In this document: one piece after another, positions 1-5,156 of the stretch
Position numbering within the stretch: the first letter of the stretch is position 1
How the letters are laid out: every line of letters begins with the position of its first letter
From: Eubacterium sp.
GTDB lineage: Bacteria > Bacillota > Clostridia > Lachnospirales > Lachnospiraceae
Direction: 5' to 3'
DNA length: 5,261 bases
Assembly: GCA_021442545.1 (NCBI GenBank)
Contig: JABUSX010000095.1
Span: 1 to 5,261 of the forward strand
Notes under the pieces: generated by a model
Database searches by the model: none
What the model was told of the DNA's origin: nothing
Seen by the model: only the letters and a program-made list of their open reading frames with translations
Position numbers and translations under genes: made by a program

Positions 1-630
1 GACATCGATGAGGGCTGGGACGGCATATATGTCGATTCCTCCGGGGAAGAGGTGTATCTCGCGGGCGAAACGGGAAATGCCGGCCGCCTGACGATTCCGG
101 ATCTCGGTTATGCCATGGCGCTGGATCTCTGCTTAAGAGACAGCTATGAGGCACAGTCGATCACGGACGCGTATGACAAGGCGGCGTATATCAAATATTA
201 CCGTTACTGGAATGCCGTGATCGCGGACCACAGCAATCATGGCTTTGATTCTTTGTATTATGCCGTGCCGCAGGAAACAAAGGCCTATATCAGCATGCCG
301 GACGGCCGGGTTGAAGAATGGATCTGTACGGAAAGTACGGACGGAGAAAACACGGAAGACACGGTCCGGGACGGATACGGTCATGATATTTTTCAGGAAC
401 CTGCCGACGGGATATATATGTATACCTGTCAGGAGGACTGGCAGCATGTACAGGTCACGTACTGGGAGAGGACCGGAGGCACCTGGGACAGCAGGGAGTA
501 TGCGGATGATTTCCTGAGGGATGAGGAAAACCTCTGGGTCACCGATTCGAAGGAACGGCTTCTGGCAAGGCTGACCCGCCCGCCGCTCTGTGAGTCTGCT
601 CACTGTATGCTTGCACAAACCGAAAAATAG
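1..630 (+). CDS. C-terminal part of an unrecognised protein (5' end outside window)
   Basis: The reading frame is open from the first base and ends at TAG 628-630, giving at least 209 residues. The GTG at 52 is unlikely to be the start, because the frame continues upstream of it and no ribosome site is evident there. The protein is acidic and rich in Asp, Glu, Tyr and Trp (for example IKYYRYWNAVIADHSNHGFD, and QHVQVTYWERTGG further on), and I see no clear membrane segment. That would fit a soluble or exported globular domain, but I recognise no family and no catalytic motif, so I give no function. It runs in the same direction as the transporter genes, 158 nt before the binding-protein start, and I see no hairpin with a T-run between them, so read-through is possible. 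The last codons overlap the -35 of a candidate promoter. That it is a real gene is supported by the long open frame and codon use like that of its neighbours. Confidence 0.7.
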   Translation, partial: DIDEGWDGIYVDSSGEEVYLAGETGNAGRLTIPDLGYAMALDLCLRDSYEAQSITDAYDKAAYIKYYRYWNAVIADHSNHGFDSLYYAVPQETKAYISMPDGRVEEWICTESTDGENTEDTVRDGYGHDIFQEPADGIYMYTCQEDWQHVQVTYWERTGGTWDSREYADDFLRDEENLWVTDSKERLLARLTRPPLCESAHCMLAQTEK

Positions 631-639
631 AAGTATACT
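611..639 (+). promoter_or_regulatory. Candidate sigma-A promoter for the binding-protein gene
   Basis: TTGCAC (611-616) and TATACT (634-639) are separated by exactly 17 nt. The -10 matches the consensus at 5 of 6 positions and the -35 at 3 of 6. Transcription would start near 646, leaving a leader of about 140 nt before the ATG at 789. The -35 lies inside the last codons of the upstream gene. The -10 sits within the 8-bp palindrome AGTATACT (632-639), and a second 8-bp palindrome, TTGTACAA (647-654), follows at the expected start point and could be an operator. This is pattern matching only. Confidence 0.5.
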
Positions 640-669
640 GTTTGAATTGTACAAATGATAGTGTCAGCC

Positions 670-718
670 GATCCGAAAGGGCAGAGTCAAAAGATGATCT
701 GCTGCCTGAAAACGGATC
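670..718 (+). promoter_or_regulatory. Potential two-stem RNA structure in the binding-protein leader
   Basis: GATCCG (670-675) is complementary to CGGATC (713-718). Nested inside, GGGCAG (679-684) pairs with CTGCCT (702-707) with one G-U pair. The result is a stem, a small internal loop, a second stem and a 17-nt apical loop. No T-run follows, so it is not a terminator. It matches no riboswitch class I know. Two six-pair helices could arise by chance. Confidence 0.35.
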
Positions 719-734
719 AGCCGGTCTATAAGAA

Positions 735-756
735 CAGAGCCGGGGAACCGGTTCTG
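735..756 (+). promoter_or_regulatory. Leader hairpin with GGAA tetraloop
   Basis: Bases 735-743 pair with 748-756 as a continuous 9-bp stem with a single G-U pair, closed by the GNRA-type tetraloop GGAA (744-747). The core is AGAGCCGG against CCGGTTCT. It ends about 18 nt before the Shine-Dalgarno sequence and is followed by an A-rich stretch, not a T-run, so it is not a terminator. Stable tetraloop hairpins in 5' leaders often protect mRNA or shape ribosome access. Either role here is an inference. Confidence 0.5.
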
Positions 757-773
757 AAGGAAACACACAAAAA

Positions 774-780
774 GGGAGGA
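774..780 (+). promoter_or_regulatory. Ribosome binding site of the binding-protein gene
   Basis: GGGAGGA at 774-780 is a strong Shine-Dalgarno sequence ending 8 nt before the ATG at 789. It supports that start over a TTG at 782 in another frame, which is too close to the site. Confidence 0.85.
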
Positions 781-788
781 ATTGTATT

Positions 789-2036
789 ATGAGAAAGAAC
801 TCGAAACTGATCACAGCATTACTGGCCTGCACGGCAGCGGCTGCTCTTTTCGCAGGATGCGGCAACAAAAATGCAGGAAACACGGCTGCTTCCACAGCAG
901 CGGCTTCCACAGCGGCAGCTTCCAAAACAGAAGAGAAGGCAGAAGCTTCTGCAAAATCCGCCGGATCCGGTGAAGTCTTCAAGATCGGCGCGATCGGCCC
1001 GCTGACCGGCGGTGCGGCACAGTACGGCACAGCCGTTGTCAATGCTGCAGAGCTGGCAGTTGCGGAAATCAACGAGGCAGGCGGCATCAACGGTTATCTG
1101 GTTGAGTACCGCGGCGAAGATGATGAGCATGATGCAGAAAAGGCCGTTAATGCGTACAATACGCTGAAGGACTGGGGCATGCAGATCCTTGACGGAACGA
1201 CAACTTCCGCTCCGTGTATCGCCGTTGCAGAAAAGACAGCAAATGACAATATGTTCCAGATTACGCCGTCCGGCTCAGCCGTTGACTGCGTGAAAAACCC
1301 GAACGTCTTCCGTGTCTGCTTCTCCGATCCCGACCAGGGTATCGCGTCTGCGGACTACATGGCTGAAAATGAACTCGGAACCAAGATCGGCATTATCTAT
1401 GACAGCTCCGATGTTTACTCATCCGGTATTGAAGCCAAGTTTGTGGAAGAAGCCAAAGCCAAGGGTCTTGATGTATTTGATCCCCAGGCGTTCACAGCCG
1501 ATTCCAAGACAGACTTCTCCGCTCAGCTTCAGAACATCAGCGCAGCAGGCTGCGACGTTGTCTTCCTGCCGATCTACTACACCGAATCCTCGATCATCCT
1601 GACACAGGCCGACAAGATGGGCTATGATCCGATCTTCTTCAGCTGCGATGGTCTTGACGGTATCCTGAGCATGGAAAACTTCGACACGACTCTTGCAGAA
1701 GGCGTTATGCTTCTGACCCCGTTTGCTGCCGATGCAGAGGACGAGCTGACCAAAAACTTTGTTGAGTCTTACGTAGCAGCCTACGGCGAGATCCCGAACC
1801 AGTTTGCTGCGGATTCCTATGACGCGATCTATGCGATCAAGGAAGCTGCCGAAGCACAGGGCGTTACTCCGGATATGTCTGTTTCCGATATCTGCGAAGC
1901 TCTGAAGAAGGGTATCACAAGCCTGAAGTTCGCCGGCCTGACCTCTGATGAGATCACATGGAGTGAATCCGGTGAACCGAGCAAGGCTCCGAAGGCCGTT
2001 ATCATCGAGGATGGCTCCTACGTTTCCATCCAGTAA
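789..2036 (+). CDS. livJ: Branched-chain/hydrophobic amino acid ABC transporter, substrate-binding lipoprotein (LivJ/LivK type)
   Basis: This 415-residue protein is the extracellular ligand receptor of the importer encoded downstream. Residues 1-24 form a lipoprotein signal peptide: a basic start (MRKNSK), a hydrophobic core and the lipobox LFAGC, with Cys24 as the predicted lipidation site. Residues 25-63 form an Ala/Ser/Thr/Lys/Glu-rich tether. The type I periplasmic binding fold starts at FKIGAIGPLTGG (64-75). Two stretches typical of this family's ligand pocket follow, DGTTTSAPC (135-143) and TPSGSA (159-164), and a late family-like segment is NQFAADSYDAIYAIKEA (337-353). Length is usual for Gram-positive members. 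The start is fixed by the strong ribosome site. It has its own candidate promoter and is closed by a strong terminator, so it is probably made in excess of the permease. Leu/Ile/Val is the likeliest ligand from the neighbouring genes, but the family also binds other amino acids and amides, and the sequence does not settle this. I cannot choose between livJ and livK. Confidence 0.92.
   Translation: MRKNSKLITALLACTAAAALFAGCGNKNAGNTAASTAAASTAAASKTEEKAEASAKSAGSGEVFKIGAIGPLTGGAAQYGTAVVNAAELAVAEINEAGGINGYLVEYRGEDDEHDAEKAVNAYNTLKDWGMQILDGTTTSAPCIAVAEKTANDNMFQITPSGSAVDCVKNPNVFRVCFSDPDQGIASADYMAENELGTKIGIIYDSSDVYSSGIEAKFVEEAKAKGLDVFDPQAFTADSKTDFSAQLQNISAAGCDVVFLPIYYTESSIILTQADKMGYDPIFFSCDGLDGILSMENFDTTLAEGVMLLTPFAADAEDELTKNFVESYVAAYGEIPNQFAADSYDAIYAIKEAAEAQGVTPDMSVSDICEALKKGITSLKFAGLTSDEITWSESGEPSKAPKAVIIEDGSYVSIQ
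888..923 (+). repeat. 15-bp tandem repeat encoding the Ala/Ser linker
   Basis: Two near-identical 15-bp units lie at 888-902 and 903-917, both beginning GCTTCCACAGC, with a third partial start (GCTTCC) at 918-923. They are in frame and encode ASTAA repeated, lengthening the tether between lipidated Cys24 and the binding domain. Slippage could change tether length without shifting frame. Confidence 0.75.
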
Positions 2037-2090
2037 GAAAAAGTGTTGAAAGGCAGACTGTATAAGCGGTGTGCCGGAATAATACAGACG

Positions 2091-2129
2091 AGAGCCGGGA
2101 GTGCGTCAGCACTCCCGGTTTTCGGTTTT
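2091..2129 (+). terminator. Strong intrinsic terminator after the binding-protein gene
   Basis: CCGGGAGTGC (2095-2104) and GCACTCCCGG (2109-2118) form a perfect 10-bp GC-rich stem with a GTCA loop. Bases 2091-2094 can add A-U and G-U pairs with 2119-2122. A TTTTCGGTTTT tract follows directly. This is a textbook Rho-independent terminator, 55 nt after the stop codon. It should end most transcripts from the binding-protein promoter before livH. Confidence 0.93.
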
Positions 2130-2177
2130 CAGAGGGATTTCCGCAGTCTTTTCCCGTTCCTTCCTTCTGCCTGTTCA

Positions 2178-2214
2178 TTTTGCGGGGTGCATCTGTTTTG
2201 CGGAATGCAGTCTG
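2178..2214 (+). repeat. Back-to-back imperfect direct repeat upstream of the livH promoter
   Basis: TTTTGCGGGGTGCATCTG (2178-2195) is followed at once by TTTTGCGGAATGCAGTCTG (2196-2214). The copies differ by GG to AA and one inserted G. They end 36 nt before the extended -10, which places them about 52 to 88 nt upstream of the expected start, where activators often bind. An operator role is inferred; the arrangement is directly visible. Confidence 0.6.
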
Positions 2215-2230
2215 TTTTTACGTTTTATGC

Positions 2231-2259
2231 TTTTTTTACAATTTATATGGTGGTATACT
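2231..2259 (+). promoter_or_regulatory. Extended -10 promoter candidate for livHMG
   Basis: TGGTATACT (2251-2259) is an extended -10 (TG, one base, TATACT), and its hexamer is identical to that of the first candidate promoter. The best -35-like hexamer, TTTACA (2235-2240), is only 13 nt away, too close for normal use. At 17 nt there is only a T-run (2231-2236). The promoter would therefore rely on the TG extension or on an activator. The start would be near 2266. A strong terminator upstream and a permease operon downstream make a promoter somewhere in this gap likely. Confidence 0.55.
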
Positions 2260-2279
2260 AAACAGGATATTATTGAAAA

Positions 2280-2341
2280 CCGGAGATCAGAACAGCAGGC
2301 ACGCAATTTTTTTTGTAAACTTCTGACGGAGGATCTTCCGG
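2280..2341 (+). promoter_or_regulatory. Potential bulged hairpin in the livH leader
   Basis: CCGGAGATC (2280-2288) can pair with GATCTTCCGG (2332-2341), leaving one bulged T. In an alternative, CAGAA (2288-2292) pairs with TTCTG (2321-2325), which leaves a Shine-Dalgarno-like GGAGG (2328-2332) unpaired in an internal bulge. The loop contains a run of eight or nine T. I recognise no known RNA family. Confidence 0.3.
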
Positions 2342-2358
2342 CGCACAGGTCTTTAGAC

Positions 2359-2363
2359 GGGGG
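2359..2363 (+). promoter_or_regulatory. Weak, unusual ribosome binding site of livH
   Basis: Only GGGGG (2359-2363) precedes the livH ATG at a workable distance of 10 nt. A better match, GGAGGA (2328-2333), is about 40 nt upstream, with no ATG, GTG or TTG in the livH frame suitably placed after it. livH may therefore be translated less efficiently than livM and livG, whose ribosome sites are strong. Confidence 0.5.
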
Positions 2364-2373
2364 CGTACCGCAC

Positions 2374-3255
2374 ATGGTAAATTTCATCACAAACCTGATC
2401 AACGGTCTCAGTCTGGGCAGTATTTACGCAATCATAGCTATCGGATATACGATGGTCTACGGAATTGCCAAAATGCTGAACTTTGCACACGGCGATGTCA
2501 TCATGATCGGGGGCTACATCTCATTCGTTCTGATCACAAATCAGGGACTGCCCATTCCGATCGGAATCATAGCAGCTGTTCTCGGCTGTATGCTTCTGGG
2601 TATGGCGGTGGAACGGATCGCTTACCGGCCGCTCCGCAAGGCAGCCTCTCCTCTGGCCGTTCTGATCACGGCAATCGGTGTCAGCTATTTTCTTCAGAAC
2701 TTTGCACTTCTTGTTTTTGGTTCCAATCCGGTCATCTATACGTCTGTTGTACCGTTCAACAATGTTGAGATCGGTCCGTTCAAGATTCCGGGAACAACGC
2801 TCGTCAGCATCATAACCAGCATCGTTCTGGTCACGCTTCTGCAGCTGTTCGTCAACCGGACCAGACAGGGTCAGGCTATGCTGGCCTGTGCACAGGACCG
2901 TGATGCGGCGTCTCTGATGGGTATCAGCATCAATAAAACAATTACGCTGACCTTTGCGATCGGCTCGGCCATGGCCGGTGTGGCAGGCGTTCTGCTCTGC
3001 TCCGCTTATCCGTCGCTGAGCCCGTATACCGGTGCCATGCCCGGCATCAAAGCCTTCGTTGCAGCTGTTTTCGGAGGTATCGGGTCGATCCCGGGTGCCA
3101 TGATCGGCGGTCTTCTTCTGGGGGTCATCGAGATCCTGAGCCGTACATACATATCTTCTCAGCTGTCGGATGCGATCGTGTTCGGCGTGCTGATCATTGT
3201 TCTGCTGGTGAAGCCCTCCGGTCTGCTCGGCAAGCTGATCCAGGAAAAGGTCTGA
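2374..3255 (+). CDS. livH: Branched-chain amino acid ABC transporter permease LivH
   Basis: This integral membrane protein of 293 residues is one half of the translocation channel and is expected to pair with LivM. It has about eight hydrophobic segments. Family hallmarks are the N-terminal GYTMVYGIAKMLNFAHGD (24-41), ERIAYRPLR (80-88), the cytoplasmic coupling loop ACAQDRDAASLMGI (171-184) that contacts the ATPase, and KAFVAAVFGGIGSIPGAMIG near the C-terminus. I chose the ATG at 2374 because the next residues align with the usual LivH start (MVNFITNLINGLSLGSIYA) and the length is then normal. The same frame is open for 91 codons further upstream, but that stretch crosses the terminator and promoter and reads as non-family sequence. 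livM follows after 13 nt, so the two are almost certainly co-transcribed. Confidence 0.95.
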   Translation: MVNFITNLINGLSLGSIYAIIAIGYTMVYGIAKMLNFAHGDVIMIGGYISFVLITNQGLPIPIGIIAAVLGCMLLGMAVERIAYRPLRKAASPLAVLITAIGVSYFLQNFALLVFGSNPVIYTSVVPFNNVEIGPFKIPGTTLVSIITSIVLVTLLQLFVNRTRQGQAMLACAQDRDAASLMGISINKTITLTFAIGSAMAGVAGVLLCSAYPSLSPYTGAMPGIKAFVAAVFGGIGSIPGAMIGGLLLGVIEILSRTYISSQLSDAIVFGVLIIVLLVKPSGLLGKLIQEKV

Positions 3256-3260
3256 GGAGG
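3254..3260 (+). promoter_or_regulatory. Ribosome binding site that fixes the livM start
   Basis: GAGGAGG at 3254-3260 overlaps the livH stop codon and lies 8 nt before the ATG at 3269. The in-frame GTG at 3260 uses the last base of this site, so it cannot be the start. Confidence 0.85.
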
Positions 3261-3268
3261 TGAAGAAT

Positions 3269-4357
3269 ATGAAGACATTATTAACACCTTCCAATAAAAC
3301 GGCACGTAATGATTTCGGAACATACGCCATGGTGATCGGACTCTTTGTTCTTGTCATGATCCTGATGGGCGGCGGCGTTCTGAACAGCCAGATGCAGGGT
3401 CTTCTGGTTCCGCTCTGTGTTTATTCGATCATGGCCATATCTCTGAATCTGGTCGTCGGTGTTCTCGGTGAGCTCTCGCTCGGACATGCGGGATTTATGT
3501 GTATCGGAGCCTTTGCCAGTGCATTTTTCTCAAAGTGCATGGTGGATACGATGGGAACATTTCCGCGTTTCCTGTTTGCGATTCTTATCGGCGCGGTGAT
3601 CTCAGCCGTTTTTGGTCTGCTGATCGGAATTCCGGCACTGCGACTGAACGGAGACTATCTGGCCATCGTAACGCTTGCCTTCGGTGAGATCATCAAAAAT
3701 ATCATCAATGCTCTCTACATCGGCCGGGATGCCAACGGTTTCCATTTTTCCCTGAATGATGCGGCAAGCATGAATATGGATGCGGCAACCGGAGAGATCA
3801 TCGTAAACGGTCCGCAGGGAATTACAGGAACGCCTTCCGATTCCACTTTCGTGATCGCTTTCATCGTTCTCCTTGTTTCCCTGATCATTGTTCTGAATCT
3901 GACAAATTCCAGAGACGGCCGTGCCATCATGGCGATCCGTGACAATTACATCGCGGCGGAGTCGGTCGGTATCAACGTCACCCGTTACAAGCTGGAAGCC
4001 TTCATGATCTCGGCGGGTATTGCAGGGGCAGCCGGTGCCCTGTATGCGCACAACCTGGCGACCCTTCAGGCTACTTCGGCCCGGTTCGGCTACAACATGT
4101 CGATCATGTTCCTGGTATTCGTCGTACTCGGCGGAATCGGCAGCATGCGCGGCTCGATCATTGCGGCGATCATTCTTACGATTCTTCCGGAAGTGCTGCG
4201 TTTCATGGCGAATTACCGGATGCTGATCTATTCGATCGTGCTGATTGTAATCATGATCATTAACTGGAATCCGAAATCGAGGGCGTGGATCGAAGCGCAT
4301 GGGCTGAAACGTATCCTGTTTCACCGAAAAGAAAAAAAGGGAAAGGAGGTTGCATAA
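3269..4357 (+). CDS. livM: Branched-chain amino acid ABC transporter permease LivM
   Basis: This is the second channel subunit, 362 residues from the ATG at 3269. It has a short polar N-terminus, then roughly nine hydrophobic segments. Family motifs are LNLVVG (59-64) running into LSLGHAGF (69-76), then GIPALRLNGDYLAIVTLAFG, NGPQGITG, and the ATPase-coupling loop MAIRDNYIAAESVGI (221-235) followed by KLEAFMISAGIAGAAGALYA. Near the end is FVVLGGIGSMRGSIIAA. A polar stretch of roughly 30 residues before NGPQGITG (HFSLNDAASMNMDAATGE) is probably an external loop. The C-terminus is strongly basic (HRKEKKGKE), as expected for a cytoplasmic tail, and part of it is encoded by the A/G-rich sequence carrying the livG ribosome site. 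The stop codon abuts the livG start with no gap, suggesting coupled translation. Confidence 0.95.
   Translation: MKTLLTPSNKTARNDFGTYAMVIGLFVLVMILMGGGVLNSQMQGLLVPLCVYSIMAISLNLVVGVLGELSLGHAGFMCIGAFASAFFSKCMVDTMGTFPRFLFAILIGAVISAVFGLLIGIPALRLNGDYLAIVTLAFGEIIKNIINALYIGRDANGFHFSLNDAASMNMDAATGEIIVNGPQGITGTPSDSTFVIAFIVLLVSLIIVLNLTNSRDGRAIMAIRDNYIAAESVGINVTRYKLEAFMISAGIAGAAGALYAHNLATLQATSARFGYNMSIMFLVFVVLGGIGSMRGSIIAAIILTILPEVLRFMANYRMLIYSIVLIVIMIINWNPKSRAWIEAHGLKRILFHRKEKKGKEVA
4342..4349 (+). promoter_or_regulatory. Ribosome binding site of livG inside livM
   Basis: AAAGGAGG, ending at 4349, is a near-perfect Shine-Dalgarno sequence 8 nt before the livG ATG. It lies within the last codons of livM. 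Confidence 0.88.
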
Positions 4358-5116
4358 ATGGCACTCCTTGAAGTAAACCATCTTTCGATCTCTTTCGGCG
4401 GTCTGCGAGCCGTGGATGATTTTAATATCAGTATTGAAAAGGGAAGCCTTTACGGTCTGATCGGACCGAACGGAGCGGGAAAGACCACGGTTTTTAATCT
4501 GCTGACGGGGGCTTATAAGCCGAATGAAGGCATTGTAAAGCTGGATGGTGTGGATATCACGGGAAAACCGACGACCGAGATCAATAAGGCCGGTATTGCC
4601 AGAACTTTCCAGAATATCCGCCTGTTCAAGCAGCTGAGCGTTCTTGATAACGTAAAGATTGCAATGCATAACGAATACAGGCATTCTACGGTCGCCTCGA
4701 TCCTGCGTCTGCCGTCACATTTCAGGACGGAGAGGGAAATGAACAAAAAGGCCATTGCGCTTCTTCAGGTCATGGATATGGCGGATGATATGAATACACT
4801 TTCGTCCAACCTGCCGTACGGGAAGCAGCGCAGGCTGGAGATCGCGCGTGCAATGGCGACGAACCCCAAACTGCTCCTTCTGGATGAGCCGGCTGCCGGC
4901 ATGAATCCGAACGAGACACAGGAGCTGATGAAGGACATTCAGTTTATCCGTGATCATTTCGATATGACGATCCTGCTCATCGAACATGATATGAAACTGG
5001 TCAGCGGTATTTGTGAGAAACTGACGGTACTGAACTTCGGACGTGTTCTGACGCAGGGCGACACACAGACGGTCCTTTCCGATAAGGAAGTTATCAAGGC
5101 CTACCTGGGTGAGTAG
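4358..5116 (+). CDS. livG: Branched-chain amino acid ABC transporter ATP-binding protein LivG
   Basis: This cytoplasmic ATPase of 252 residues powers import through LivH-LivM. All nucleotide-binding motifs are present: Walker A GPNGAGKTT (36-44), Q-loop Gln85 in RTFQNIRLF, signature LPYGKQRRLEIARA (152-165), Walker B LLLLDEP (172-178) with catalytic Glu177, and H-loop His210 in LLIEHDM. The signature reads LPYGKQ instead of the general LSGGQ, which is usual for the LivG/LivF group. The segment AGIARTFQNIRLF and the early FGGLRAV are also typical of LivG, and length is normal. The ATG directly follows the livM stop with a strong ribosome site upstream. LivG normally works with a second ATPase, LivF, usually encoded next. 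It is not seen in the remaining 145 nt, where a tandem repeat starts instead. Confidence 0.96.
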   Translation: MALLEVNHLSISFGGLRAVDDFNISIEKGSLYGLIGPNGAGKTTVFNLLTGAYKPNEGIVKLDGVDITGKPTTEINKAGIARTFQNIRLFKQLSVLDNVKIAMHNEYRHSTVASILRLPSHFRTEREMNKKAIALLQVMDMADDMNTLSSNLPYGKQRRLEIARAMATNPKLLLLDEPAAGMNPNETQELMKDIQFIRDHFDMTILLIEHDMKLVSGICEKLTVLNFGRVLTQGDTQTVLSDKEVIKAYLGE

Positions 5117-5156
5117 TCCGGATCTGTACCTGCTGTGTGAATAAAATACAGGCAGA

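Larger units (their letters stand above)
2037..2373 (+). other. 337-nt regulatory gap between binding-protein and permease genes
   Basis: I find no believable gene here. The gap contains an intrinsic terminator at 2091-2129, a T-rich stretch with paired direct repeats at 2178-2214, an extended -10 promoter candidate at 2251-2259, and a leader of about 108 nt with pairing potential. The livH frame happens to stay open upstream to 2101, but that extension crosses the terminator and promoter. Confidence 0.75.

Noticed and set aside
539..1090. Minus-strand frame over the leader and start of the binding-protein gene
   Set aside because: It lies opposite the signal peptide and Ala-rich linker, and its own Ala-rich sequence is a by-product of that.
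2043..2261. Possible 72-residue gene starting at a TTG in the gap
   Set aside because: It reads through the strong terminator and the T-rich repeats, has no ribosome site, and its composition follows the underlying T-rich DNA.
2101..2373. 91-codon upstream extension of livH, giving a 384-residue protein
   Set aside because: It starts inside the terminator stem, crosses the candidate promoter, is not LivH-like, and the family start aligns with the ATG at 2374.
2359..2373. T-box-like sequence (GGGGGCGTACCGCA) before livH
   Set aside because: It resembles the AGGGTGGNACCGCG motif in part, which is tempting for an amino acid operon. However, it sits right at the start codon, no terminator follows, and the leader is too short for a T-box stem I with specifier loop.
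3260..3268. GTG start for livM three codons upstream
   Set aside because: The GTG shares a base with the Shine-Dalgarno sequence; the ATG at 3269 has correct spacing.
2521..3357. 278-codon minus-strand open frame across livH
   Set aside because: It is antisense to a clearly coding livH and has the same shadow composition.
2374..4357. Apparent abundance of GATC sites in livH and livM
   Set aside because: It is explained by frequent ATC isoleucine codons after codons ending in G or TG in membrane segments; no separate signal is needed.
3602..4684. 360-codon minus-strand open frame across livM and livG
   Set aside because: It is a shadow of two well-supported genes on the + strand; its translation is rich in Asp, Arg, His and Gln, as typical for the antisense of membrane-protein codons, and matches no family.
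5117..5156. Terminator directly after livG
   Set aside because: Only four-base complementary arms (CCTG with CAGG) are present and no T-run follows.
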